From: an uncultured Clostridia bacterium
Lineage (GTDB): Bacteria > Bacillota > Clostridia > TANB77 > CAG-508
DNA: 26,268 nucleotides
Reading direction: 5' to 3'
Assembly: GCA_948857205.1 (NCBI GenBank)
Contig: CAQPRV010000136.1
Span: 1 to 26,268, forward strand
The translations under genes and the position numbers were made by a program. This document shows, in pieces, positions 17,386-25,397 of the stretch. The notes beneath the pieces are model-generated. The model saw only the letters and a program-made list of their open reading frames with translations, did no database searches and had not been told where the DNA came from. Every line of letters starts with the position of its first letter. The stretch's first letter is position 1.

Positions 17386-17634
17386 TTATGCCATATATAT
17401 TATTCCTAAACTTATTGTTAGTATTGCAAATACTACTGCTAATAATATTGTCCATCTTTTTTGTTTTCCTTCTTTTGTTCTTCCTTTGTTTTTTTCATAG
17501 AAGTTGTTTGTTGATGAACCTGTTATTGTTGATGATAGTCCTTCATCTTCTTTTGATTGGATTAGTGTTAATATTATCAATGCAAATGCTACTAGTATAT
17601 ATATCGCAATTAATATCCATTTTGCTATTTCCAT
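17386..17634 (-). CDS. secG: Preprotein translocase subunit SecG
   Basis: A protein of 82 residues with two membrane helices (about 5-25 and 60-80) and a polar loop with GSSTNNFYEKNKGR, the pattern of SecG, the small non-essential subunit of the SecYEG protein-conducting channel. GGGAGG lies upstream of the ATG. It follows the pseudouridine synthase gene by about 100 bp and precedes rnr, which fits the common secG-rnr cluster. Length and topology are normal. Confidence 0.92.
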   Translation of the reverse strand: MEIAKWILIAIYILVAFALIILTLIQSKEDEGLSSTITGSSTNNFYEKNKGRTKEGKQKRWTILLAVVFAILTISLGIIYMA

Positions 17635-17738
17635 TTATTATTCCTCCCTACGGTTTTTATCTTTCCTATTTTTGTATTTTAACATACATTTTTCCAAATT
17701 GCAAATATTTTATGGCAATCACTTAAAATTTTAATTAT

Positions 17739-18414
17739 TTATTTTAGAATACACCAAGTTCCTATTGGCTCTGGTAAATCTTCAAAACACATTTCATCTT
17801 TAGTTATTGGATGCTGAATTGTAAGCTTATATGCCCATAAAGCAATTTGCTTTCCCTTTCCTCTTGTACCATATTTTTGGTCTCCAAATATGCTATGTCC
17901 AAAATTTGAAAGTTGCACTCTTATTTGATGATGTCTTCCAGTATGTAAATTTACTTTCACTAAACTTAGATTTTTTATTTCATTATATTTTAGAACTTCA
18001 TATTCAAGTTTAGCTAATTTAGAATTTTTTTTAGCTTTATTTACAACTTTACTAATATTATTTCTTTCATCTTTATATAAGTAATCTTCTAATTTTCCGC
18101 TTCTTATTATCTATTTTTCCATCTACTACTGCTAAATATGTCTTCTTCAAACTCTTTTCTCTTACTTGTTCACTTAGTCTTGAAGCAGCCTTTGAAGTTT
18201 TGGCAAATACCATTACTCCACCAACTGGTCTATCTAACCTATGTACTAGTCCTAAATATACCTTTCCTGGTTTATTATATTTTTCTTTAAGATATTGTTT
18301 TATTAGTGATAACATATCTATATCACCTGTTTTATCTGCTTGTGAAGCAATATTTGGTATTTTTTCAACTACTATTATATGATTATCTTCATATATTATT
18401 TTTAAAGCTTTCAT
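17739..18414 (-). CDS. RluA-family pseudouridine synthase, one CGGA +1 recoding site
   Basis: Enzyme that converts uridine to pseudouridine in rRNA or tRNA. Two pieces in different frames form one protein of 224 residues when C18099 is skipped. The first piece has the catalytic motif HRLDRPVGG with its aspartate (about residues 60-68) and FAKTSKAA; the second has HTGRHHQIRVQL and GDQKYG, the C-terminal RluA motifs. Between them the shifted reading supplies G-K-L-E-D-Y-L-Y-K-D-E, the linker expected in RluA-type proteins, so nothing is lost. The size suits the short RluA type without an S4 domain. AAGGAG lies 7 bases before the ATG at 18414. It is in a co-directional run between the SAM methyltransferase and secG. 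The target uridine is unknown. Confidence 0.88.
18096..18099 (-). other. CGGA +1 recoding site 4 (RluA-type synthase)
   Basis: Minus-strand zero frame reads AAT AAG AAG CGG AAA ATT AGA and meets a TAA six codons on. Skipping C18099 gives GGA AAA TTA GAA GAT TAC TTA, the G-x-L-x-x-x-L segment of RluA proteins. Confidence 0.85.
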
Positions 18415-18456
18415 TTATTTCTCCTTGTTTTATAAATTAAGAACCTCATCCTATTA

Positions 18457-19323
18457 TTATTTGCTTTCCCAACGTCCATAAATTCCACAAGGCAAAATTA
18501 ATTTAGAATCTTCCATTGGAAGCCCTATCTCTCCTGACTCTAGTTTTCCGCCAAAGGATTTACCTACTGTTAAATCCAAAATATTCCTTAATACAATATT
18601 AGAAATTCCTGTAGTATATGAATTTATTAAAAAAAATAATGGATTCTTAGATAATACTTTTGTACAAAGTTCTACCAAGTCATAAATATTATTTTCAAAT
18701 TGCCAAACCTCTCCTTTAGCTCCTCTACCATAAGATGGAGGATCCATAATAATTGCATCATATTTATTTCCTCGTCTTATTTCTCTATTAACAAACTTAA
18801 CAACATCATCTACAATAAATCTAACTTGTGCTCCTTGTAATCCTGAAGCTTCAACGTTTTCTTTCGCCCAAGTTGTCATTCCTTTTGAACTATCTACATG
18901 ACATACTGAAGCTCCTGCTGATAAACAAGCAACTGTTGCTCCACCAGTATAGGCAAATAAATTTAATACTTTTATTTCTTTTTTTGCTGATGATATTTTA
19001 TTAATCATCCAATCCCAATTAATAGCTTGCTCTGGAAATAACCCAGTATGTTTAAATCCCATTGGCTTTATATTGAAGGTTAAATTTTTATAATGTATTT
19101 GCCAACTATTTGGTATTTTTTTATTAAATTCCCATGAACCTCCACCTGTTTTACTTCTATGATATGTTGCATTTATCTCGTTCCATTTGTTTGGAAAACT
19201 TTTATCTTTCCATACAATTTGTGGATCTGGTCTTGATAAAACTACCTTTCCCCATCTTTCTAATTTCTGTCCATCTGCCATATCTAAAAGTTTATATTCT
19301 TTCCATTCATCTGCAATTTTCAT
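18457..19323 (-). CDS. Class I SAM-dependent methyltransferase (RlmI/RlmK-like, PUA-less)
   Basis: A protein of 288 residues with the S-adenosylmethionine-binding loop NLFAYTGGATVACLSAGA (about residue 121), an acidic residue after strand 2 (HVDSSKG), and catalytic motif DPPSYGRG in the second half, as in the family of 23S rRNA cytosine methyltransferases such as RlmI. The N-terminal PUA domain of RlmI is absent; instead there is a short N-terminal region with the LERWG motif typical of this clostridial subgroup. The ATG at 19323 is served by AGGAGAG located in the 3' end of the upstream hydrolase gene, 7 bp away, so the two are coupled. Together with the downstream pseudouridine synthase it suggests an RNA-modification cluster. 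The substrate is inferred from family only. No break is seen. Confidence 0.8.
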   Translation of the reverse strand: MKIADEWKEYKLLDMADGQKLERWGKVVLSRPDPQIVWKDKSFPNKWNEINATYHRSKTGGGSWEFNKKIPNSWQIHYKNLTFNIKPMGFKHTGLFPEQAINWDWMINKISSAKKEIKVLNLFAYTGGATVACLSAGASVCHVDSSKGMTTWAKENVEASGLQGAQVRFIVDDVVKFVNREIRRGNKYDAIIMDPPSYGRGAKGEVWQFENNIYDLVELCTKVLSKNPLFFLINSYTTGISNIVLRNILDLTVGKSFGGKLESGEIGLPMEDSKLILPCGIYGRWESK

Positions 19324-19330
19324 TATCTAT

Positions 19331-20003
19331 TTACTCTCCTATTATCAAATTGTTTAATTTTAATATAACATCTTCAAAGGCTTTTATTAATTCCATTATT
19401 CGTTCTTCTTTTCTTAAATTACTTGCTATTTCTATCTGAATACATGGTATTCCAATATTTTTATTAATGTAGTTACTAACTGTTGCACTTCCAGCTGCTT
19501 TGAACCTCTCGTCAATTGCCACTTTCCCAATTTTTGAAAATTCTACTTTTAATTGCTCTAATAGTTCTTTATTAAAATTTATATTTTCTCCCTTGTTAGT
19601 TCCTATTTCTATATCATATCCATAGGTATCTTTACACCCATGTACATCTATTAAATATTTAATTTTCTTACTTTTTATAACTTGTAATATAGCTTTTTTA
19701 TATTGTAAAGATATATCACTATTGTAATAATTCGGATCGTCATTACTATTCCATTCTCTTATAATTCCATTTGCTGATGTTTTATTACATAGGTATTCTA
19801 CAATTGCTCCTGTTAGAGTATCTTGACTTTTTATATTTCCTTCTCTATATTGTTTTACAGCATGTGGTGCAGATAAGATTATTGGTTTACTTCCCTTAAT
19901 TATTTTATAGTTTTTTCCTATAGCTTCTTCTCCGATTGTAATTGTTTTTTCTATATTTTTCTTCTAGCCAATTAATCTTTTCCATTTGTTTTTGTATTTC
20001 CAT
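19331..20003 (-). CDS. Zinc hydrolase, N-formylglutamate amidohydrolase-like, one CGGA +1 recoding site
   Basis: The reading runs from ATG 20003 (AAAGGA upstream) for 23 codons, meets CGG, and continues one base later to the stop at 19331, giving 223 residues. The first frame alone would end about ten codons after the site. Recognisable parts: SAPHAVKQYREG near residue 45 (probable metal-binding histidine), YLIDVHGCKD near 115 (a second histidine), YDIEIGTNKG, and GIPCIQIEIASNLRK near the end. This arrangement resembles N-formylglutamate amidohydrolase-like metal hydrolases in Firmicutes; an amidase acting on peptides or cell-wall fragments is also possible. A good SigA promoter is present and the methyltransferase gene follows after 7 bp. 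The hydrolase fold is fairly clear, the substrate is not. Confidence 0.72.
19931..19934 (-). other. CGGA +1 recoding site 5 (hydrolase)
   Basis: Minus-strand zero frame reads AAC AAT TAC AAT CGG AGA AGA AGC TAT AGG and then reaches a TAA. Skipping C19934 gives GGA GAA GAA GCT ATA GGA AAA AAC and the hydrolase domain. In the downstream frame a TAG lies 13 codons before the site, so no start exists in that frame near the domain. Confidence 0.8.
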
Positions 20004-20035
20004 AAAAAAATACCATCCTTTTCTAGATAGTATTT

Positions 20036-20064
20036 ATTTTACCATATTTTTATTTTATTTCCAA
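20036..20064 (-). promoter_or_regulatory. SigA-type promoter for the hydrolase-methyltransferase-synthase run
   Basis: On the minus strand TTGGAA (20064-20059), 17 bp, TAAAAT (20041-20036), about 32 bp before the ATG at 20003. Confidence 0.65.
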
Positions 20065-20147
20065 GAATTATTTTGCAATCAAATAAAAATTAATATTAAT
20101 AAAAAATTCTTTTTATTGTTGTTTATATAGATAAACTTGAAAGCTTT

Positions 20148-20375
20148 TTAGCTAATTACCATAAAGCAAATATCTTGTAATACCTTTATAAAACTACAAA
20201 TCATAATAACATTTATAGTTGAAAAAATAGCTACTGCAATAGTAGTTAATACTAATATTTTATTCTGTTTTATTTTTCTCAATATCTTGCTTGTCCAACT
20301 ATTATGTTCGACTTTAATTAAATCTTGAGAAGTATTGTAGTTAATCTTAAAAAAGACATCTTTTGTATAATTCAT
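20148..20375 (-). CDS. Small single-pass membrane protein, hypothetical
   Basis: A 75-residue protein starting at ATG 20375 with a GGGGG-type ribosome site about 8 bases upstream. It has a polar, basic N-terminus (about 1-40, with SWTSKILRKIKQNK) and one or two hydrophobic segments (about 41-70), so the N-terminus is probably cytoplasmic. I do not recognise a family. The opposite strand also has open frames here, but their codon use is worse and no ribosome site is seen. It lies between the hydrolase promoter region and the long AT-rich gap, and appears to be transcribed alone. Confidence 0.5.
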   Translation of the reverse strand: MNYTKDVFFKINYNTSQDLIKVEHNSWTSKILRKIKQNKILVLTTIAVAIFSTINVIMICSFIKVLQDICFMVIS

Positions 20376-20671
20376 ATAATCCCCCTTATTTATTATTTAT
20401 ATATGTATATTCAAAAAATCAAAATTTATTCCAAATTTTATAAAATTTTTCTATATATTACATTAATATTTTTTCTCTTTTCATACATTCCAGAATTTTG
20501 TTACTTTATGCACTTTTATCACGCTTTCAGATATTATTATATAATTTAATATATAATTTTTTAGATTATTTTTTAATTTGTATAAATAATAGATGTTTTA
20601 TAACAATATTGATTACTAATTCAAATTAGAATAAATTAAACTTTTTAATTTTTTATATAGGCTTCTGGAAT
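20376..20671. other. AT-rich intergenic region without recognisable gene
   Basis: About 300 bases of very AT-rich DNA. I see only a tiny palindrome (CTAATT/AATTAG at 20616-20629) and the upstream region of the small membrane protein. No credible coding frame or RNA. Confidence 0.5.
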
Positions 20672-20712
20672 AAATAAAACCATAGATATATATTATAACT
20701 ATGGTTTTATTT
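20672..20712 (-). terminator. Rho-independent terminator after uvrC
   Basis: AAATAAAACCATAG (20672-20685) pairs perfectly with CTATGGTTTTATTT (20699-20712); it lies directly after the uvrC stop and ends in a T-rich tail on the minus strand. Confidence 0.75.
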
Positions 20713-20717
20713 ATAAT

Positions 20718-22508
20718 TTATGAATTAAGTATTTCTAGCAATTTATTTGCAAGCTCTTTTGTAATGCCCTTAACCCTTACTAAATCATCAACACTAGCAT
20801 GTTTAATTTGTTCTAAACTACCGAATTCTTTTAATAAAGCTTGTTTTTTTACCTTACCTATACCATTTATCTCATCTAGTTGTGATTTTGTTATTTGTTT
20901 ATCTCTTACTTTTCTATGATAATTTATTGCAGTATCATGTACAGTATCTTGAAATCTTGTGATTAAATTCATTAAAGTTTCAGATATTTCAAGCTCCTTT
21001 CTATTTTCATCCATTAAAGCTCTAGTTTGGTGTTTATCATTTTTTACCATTCCAAATACTGGTATAGATAAATTGTATTTTTCAATTGCTTTTTTGGTTG
21101 CTCTAATTTGAGTTATTCCTCCATCTGCAAAAATTGCATCTGGCAATTTGCCAAAACCACCATTTGGATTTTCAATAGAATGTTTAAGTCTTCTTGTAAT
21201 AACCTCTTCAATACATCTTGGGTCATCTTGGTCAAATACTGTTTTAATTTTAAATCTTCTTGATAAATTCTTCTTTATTACACCATCTTGCATTACACAC
21301 ATCGCTGCAACCATATTTTCACCAGATAAATTAGAAATGTCATAAGTTTCAATTTTTCTTGGCATATTATCTAATTTTAACACTTCTTTTAATTCTAATA
21401 AGACTTCGCTTTTGTCTTTTTCTCTATTTTCTAAGGTTACTTTACTATTTAATTCTGCCATTTCCACAAAACGTAATTTTTCGCCTTTTTTTGGACTTTT
21501 TATTTCCACTTTTCTTCCTAAAGTTGTGGATAACCATTGCTCAATTGCATCTTTATCATCTATTTCTTCTCTTATCATAATTTTGTTAGGAATATTAGGA
21601 TTGTCCAAATAATATTGTTTTATAAATCCGGATAATATCTCTTTGTCTATCATATCTTTTAAATCACTGTAAAAATAATGTTCTCTCCCTATCATTTTAC
21701 TGCCACGTACAAAAAATATTTCTATACATACTTGAAGCTCGGATTTTGCTATTCCTATTACATCTATACTATTTTCTGAGATATTTGATACTTTCTGCTT
21801 TGTTGATACTCTATCTATTGCTTGCATTCTATCACGCAATTCTGCTGCCTTTTCAAAGTTCATCTTTTTAGCTTCTTCTTGCATTTGCAATTCTAATTCT
21901 TTTAATATTTTGTCTGTTTTTCCTTCAAGTAAATCTATAATTTCATTTATCTGTTCCATATATTCTTCTCTTTTTACATAACCCATACATGGTGCTAAAC
22001 ATCTATTTATATGATAATTTAAGCATGGTCTTGCTCTTTCTTTTAGAGTTTTGCATTGATGAATTTTATATTTTTGTTTTATGAAATCAAGCATTTCTTT
22101 AGCACTTCCTGGATTTGCATAGGGTCCAAAATATTTTGATCCATCATTTAATAGTCTCCTAGTTATATACACACCTGGAAAGTTTGATTTTAAATCTACT
22201 TTTATATATGGATAGGTTTTATCATCTTTTAATAAAACATTAAATTTAGGCCTATTCTTCTTAATTAAATTACACTCTAAAATTAATGCTTCTGCTTCAT
22301 TATCGACAACTATATATTCAAAATGGTCAATTAAACTTACCATTTTCTCTATTCTAGCAGTTTTGTTATTTTTTCTGAAATATTGCCTTACTCTATTTTT
22401 TAGCGAAATTGCTTTTCCTACATAAATTATATTGTCTTCTTTATCTCGCATTATATATACTCCAGGTTTATCTGGCAATTTCTTTAATTCGTCTTCTATT
22501 ATAAACAT
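20718..22508 (-). CDS. uvrC: Excinuclease ABC subunit C
   Basis: Nuclease of nucleotide excision repair that makes both incisions around a DNA lesion together with UvrB. The protein of 596 residues has the full domain order: N-terminal GIY-YIG nuclease (KPGVYIMRDKEDNIIYVGKA, about 14-34), the cysteine cluster around CKTLKERARPCLNYHINRC-x4-C, the UVR motif that binds UvrB (about 205-235), the RNase H-like endonuclease domain (ETYDISNLSGENMVAAM and IFADGGITQI) and tandem helix-hairpin-helix motifs at the C-terminus (INGIGKVKKQALLKEFGSLEQI). AGGTGAGAG precedes the ATG. The terminator right after the stop shows that it ends its transcription unit; the patatin-like gene lies about 110 bp upstream. 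Intact. Confidence 0.97.
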   Translation of the reverse strand: MFIIEDELKKLPDKPGVYIMRDKEDNIIYVGKAISLKNRVRQYFRKNNKTARIEKMVSLIDHFEYIVVDNEAEALILECNLIKKNRPKFNVLLKDDKTYPYIKVDLKSNFPGVYITRRLLNDGSKYFGPYANPGSAKEMLDFIKQKYKIHQCKTLKERARPCLNYHINRCLAPCMGYVKREEYMEQINEIIDLLEGKTDKILKELELQMQEEAKKMNFEKAAELRDRMQAIDRVSTKQKVSNISENSIDVIGIAKSELQVCIEIFFVRGSKMIGREHYFYSDLKDMIDKEILSGFIKQYYLDNPNIPNKIMIREEIDDKDAIEQWLSTTLGRKVEIKSPKKGEKLRFVEMAELNSKVTLENREKDKSEVLLELKEVLKLDNMPRKIETYDISNLSGENMVAAMCVMQDGVIKKNLSRRFKIKTVFDQDDPRCIEEVITRRLKHSIENPNGGFGKLPDAIFADGGITQIRATKKAIEKYNLSIPVFGMVKNDKHQTRALMDENRKELEISETLMNLITRFQDTVHDTAINYHRKVRDKQITKSQLDEINGIGKVKKQALLKEFGSLEQIKHASVDDLVRVKGITKELANKLLEILNS

Positions 22509-22616
22509 ACTCTCACCTAAAATATGGTATTTATCTTGTTTTTCATAAATTTACCAACTTTTATAAGTTTTTAAAGTTTCATGGAAAACACTATTTGATT
22601 ATACCATATTTTTTGT

Positions 22617-23474
22617 TTAATTATAAAGTATTTTTTTTACTTCTTCTAAATTGTTTACCATAGCTTTATATCCATATTTATAACAATCATCAAGTTTATC
22701 CACTTCCAAAAGACCAGTTTTATCTGTTTTTATTGTTAATGTAAAATCACTTGTTTGAAGTCCTTCTTCTGAAATCTTATTTCCCATTATGTCTATTGTT
22801 CTCATTATTATATCCATTAAATTGCTTTCATCATTTATATCATCTGCTTTAAAATTGATTGCTATAACTTTATCTGCTCCCTGTTTTCTTACTTCTTCTA
22901 CAGGAATATTATCTAATACTCCTCCATCTAAAAATTTATGTCCTTTAAAATCACATGGACAAAATACACATGGAAAACTGCTACTAGCTCTAACTGCTTT
23001 TCCTATTGATATATCAGATATATAGTATTTTTCGTCTTCGCAATTTGATGGTATTTTATTTGTAAATACATATTTATTGGAGTCTACTATATCTACAGTT
23101 GGAATAACTAAGGGCATTTTTATGTCTTTTATCTTTCTAATACCTTTTTTTATTGCTAAATTATTGTAGGACTTTTCTATGTTATTTCCTGTTTTAAAGC
23201 CATTCATTGCTATTTTTTTATTAAACATAAAGTTACTTATTCCTGATATTATAGGTGCTGATTCTATTTCAGCAATTTCCTTAGCATATCTCTTAAATAA
23301 TATGTATATATAATATGGCGAATATCCCATTGCATATAAGGATGCTATTATTGATCCAGAACTTGTTCCTCCAATTATGTCTGCTTTTATTCCATTATCC
23401 TCTAATGCCTTTAATGCTCCTGCATGTGCTATTCCTCTTATTCCTCCTCCAGATAATGCTATTCCAAGTTTCAA
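22617..23474 (-). CDS. Patatin-like phospholipase (RssA-type)
   Basis: Serine acyl hydrolase of the patatin family, likely acting on lipids at the inner membrane face. The 285 residues hold the oxyanion loop SGGGIRGIAHAGAL (8-21), the nucleophile elbow G-T-S-S-G-S (about 36-41) and the catalytic DGG (FLDGGVLDNIPV), so the Ser-Asp dyad is complete. No signal peptide is present. The start is set by AAGGAGGATG just upstream of the ATG. It follows the WG-repeat gene, separated by a long palindrome at 23549-23661. The family is sure; the lipid substrate is unknown. Confidence 0.9.
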   Translation of the reverse strand: MKLGIALSGGGIRGIAHAGALKALEDNGIKADIIGGTSSGSIIASLYAMGYSPYYIYILFKRYAKEIAEIESAPIISGISNFMFNKKIAMNGFKTGNNIEKSYNNLAIKKGIRKIKDIKMPLVIPTVDIVDSNKYVFTNKIPSNCEDEKYYISDISIGKAVRASSSFPCVFCPCDFKGHKFLDGGVLDNIPVEEVRKQGADKVIAINFKADDINDESNLMDIIMRTIDIMGNKISEEGLQTSDFTLTIKTDKTGLLEVDKLDDCYKYGYKAMVNNLEEVKKILYN

Positions 23475-23548
23475 CTTTTACATCCTCCTTTTTTTATTAA
23501 TAGTATTTACTTCTTTATATGTTCTTAATCAAAAAATGTGAATTATGC

Positions 23549-23661
23549 TAACTTTAAGACAGAGGAAATAACTTTGGGGACGGAGGAAAAAATCATGGTT
23601 TAAAATTAAACCATGATTTTTTCCTCCGTCCCCAAAGTCATTTCCTCTGTCCTCAAAGTTA
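23549..23661. repeat. Long palindrome of GGGGACGGAG type, copy R4
   Basis: An arm of 54 bases (23549-23602) pairs almost fully with 23607-23661 around an AAAT loop. Each arm holds two related units, one like ACTTTGGGGACGGAGGAAAA and one with the variant GACAGAGGAAAT. The outer end contains the TAA stop (23661-23659) of the WG-repeat gene. As RNA it would form a very stable hairpin between the WG and patatin coding regions. Confidence 0.85.
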
Positions 23662-25392
23662 TTTATTATCTGTAAAATATACTTCTCCAAAGCCATAAGT
23701 TATTTTATAGAATTCTCCAATAAAGAAAGGTATAAAATTACCATTAAATTGATAACTAGGAGCAATTACTTCTTTCCCCTCTTCATCTATAGCTCCCCAC
23801 TTTCCATCTTTGTTAACAGATGCAAAGCCATATTCATTAAACTCTGTAGCATAATCATATTTGTAATCAACTACCAATTTATTATTTTTATCTACAAACC
23901 CATATTTTCCATTTTCTTTTTTTATATACCTTATGTTATTAGGATATACTTCTATATTTTTTAGTTCTTTTCCATCTTTATCAAAATATTTTATTTCTTT
24001 ATCATTATATATTTCAATATAATTGTCATATACATCAACAATTGCATCTTTCATATCACATATTTTTTTCATTTCTTTTGAAAAAAGCTGTATTGTATTT
24101 GTTTGTGAGATTGATGTTTGTATAAGTTTTGTGTTTTGTATTTTTTGGATTGAGTCATATATTACTTCTATCTTTTCTGTGTCTTTATCATCTATAATTC
24201 CTAATTTAGAATTTTCCTTACTCACTATAAAATAATTATCATATAAATATTCTATATAATTATATTTCTCGTCAACTAGTTTTTTTCCGTCTTTTCCTAT
24301 AACTCCATATTTCGTTGTTTCTGTACTATTTATTTTTATTCTATAATTTTCATTTTCTGTATTTATTATTGCAATATTTGTATCTATATTTACTTGATTA
24401 CCATCTTTATTATATACTGTAATTCCTTGTTCATTTTCTGCATATATATATATTCCATTTATATCAATTTGATTATATTCTATAGGAACTATTATTCTAC
24501 CATTTATATCTGAAATTCCATATTTTTTACTTTTTTCAATTACATATACTTTGTTTTTTTCATCAAAATTAATTGATTGATATTCACTTTCTAAAATCTT
24601 TTTTCCACTTTTTTTGATTCCATATTGCCCATTTTGAGCAACTATTAAATATTCATTCTCTATATCTTCTATTTCTGTTATTCTTGACAATTCATTATAT
24701 TGTACTTCTTCAATTAGTTCTCCCTTATAGTTTATATAACCATATCTATAGCCTTCTTCTGTTTTATTTATTATTATATAGCCAGCATTTTTGTATTTGT
24801 TTCCTTCACTATAGTATTTATCTATTTGTATTTGATCATATTCACAATCAATTATTTTTCCACCTTTTATATTTATAATCCCTGTTTTACCATTTTTCTT
24901 TATAAGTAATTCACCTTCTTTATAAGGCAAATTTTCTATTTCATCATATATTGCATTTGTAATTTTCTTTCCTTCAAAATTTATTAATCCATATTTTTCT
25001 TTTTCTTGATATTTTAATACACTTTTTTCGTACACTAAATCTCCTGATACATTTTTTAGTTTGATAGCATCTACCTTCTCAAATTGTGTTAAAATTTCTT
25101 CTTTTTTCTCATTTAGTACTTTTATTTCTCCATCTTTTGTACATATAAATACTGCTTTTTCAGGATTTGGTATTTTTATTTCATCATATTTTGATTCAAT
25201 TATTATACTTCCTTTTTTATCTATTACTCCAAAAGAGTTACTTTGCTTTAATAAAAAGTAATTATATTCTTTTACTTGTTCTATTTCATAGTTTTTCTTA
25301 CTTTCTTTTATTTTATAGAATACTCCTAAAGCTATAATACCTACTACTAAAATTGTTATAATTATTATACGAATTCTAAATGCTTTTTTCAT
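23659..25392 (-). CDS. WG-repeat protein with N-terminal membrane anchor
   Basis: A protein of 577 residues with one N-terminal membrane helix (about 8-26) followed by a long chain of degenerate WG (KWG) repeats of about 30-45 residues, each with a strand such as YGLINFEGKKI followed by YDEI. I count roughly ten units between residues 50 and 560, the last (KWGAIDEEGKEVIAPSYQF) being closest to the consensus. WG repeats form beta-propeller-like or solenoid folds and are mostly found in secreted or surface proteins; this one should sit outside the cell, held by its N-terminus. The gene starts 5 bp after the CorC-type gene ends, with GGAGAA before the ATG, so they are co-translated. Its biochemical role is unknown. 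Confidence 0.85.
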   Translation of the reverse strand: MKKAFRIRIIIITILVVGIIALGVFYKIKESKKNYEIEQVKEYNYFLLKQSNSFGVIDKKGSIIIESKYDEIKIPNPEKAVFICTKDGEIKVLNEKKEEILTQFEKVDAIKLKNVSGDLVYEKSVLKYQEKEKYGLINFEGKKITNAIYDEIENLPYKEGELLIKKNGKTGIINIKGGKIIDCEYDQIQIDKYYSEGNKYKNAGYIIINKTEEGYRYGYINYKGELIEEVQYNELSRITEIEDIENEYLIVAQNGQYGIKKSGKKILESEYQSINFDEKNKVYVIEKSKKYGISDINGRIIVPIEYNQIDINGIYIYAENEQGITVYNKDGNQVNIDTNIAIINTENENYRIKINSTETTKYGVIGKDGKKLVDEKYNYIEYLYDNYFIVSKENSKLGIIDDKDTEKIEVIYDSIQKIQNTKLIQTSISQTNTIQLFSKEMKKICDMKDAIVDVYDNYIEIYNDKEIKYFDKDGKELKNIEVYPNNIRYIKKENGKYGFVDKNNKLVVDYKYDYATEFNEYGFASVNKDGKWGAIDEEGKEVIAPSYQFNGNFIPFFIGEFYKITYGFGEVYFTDNK

Positions 25393-25397
25393 ATTAT

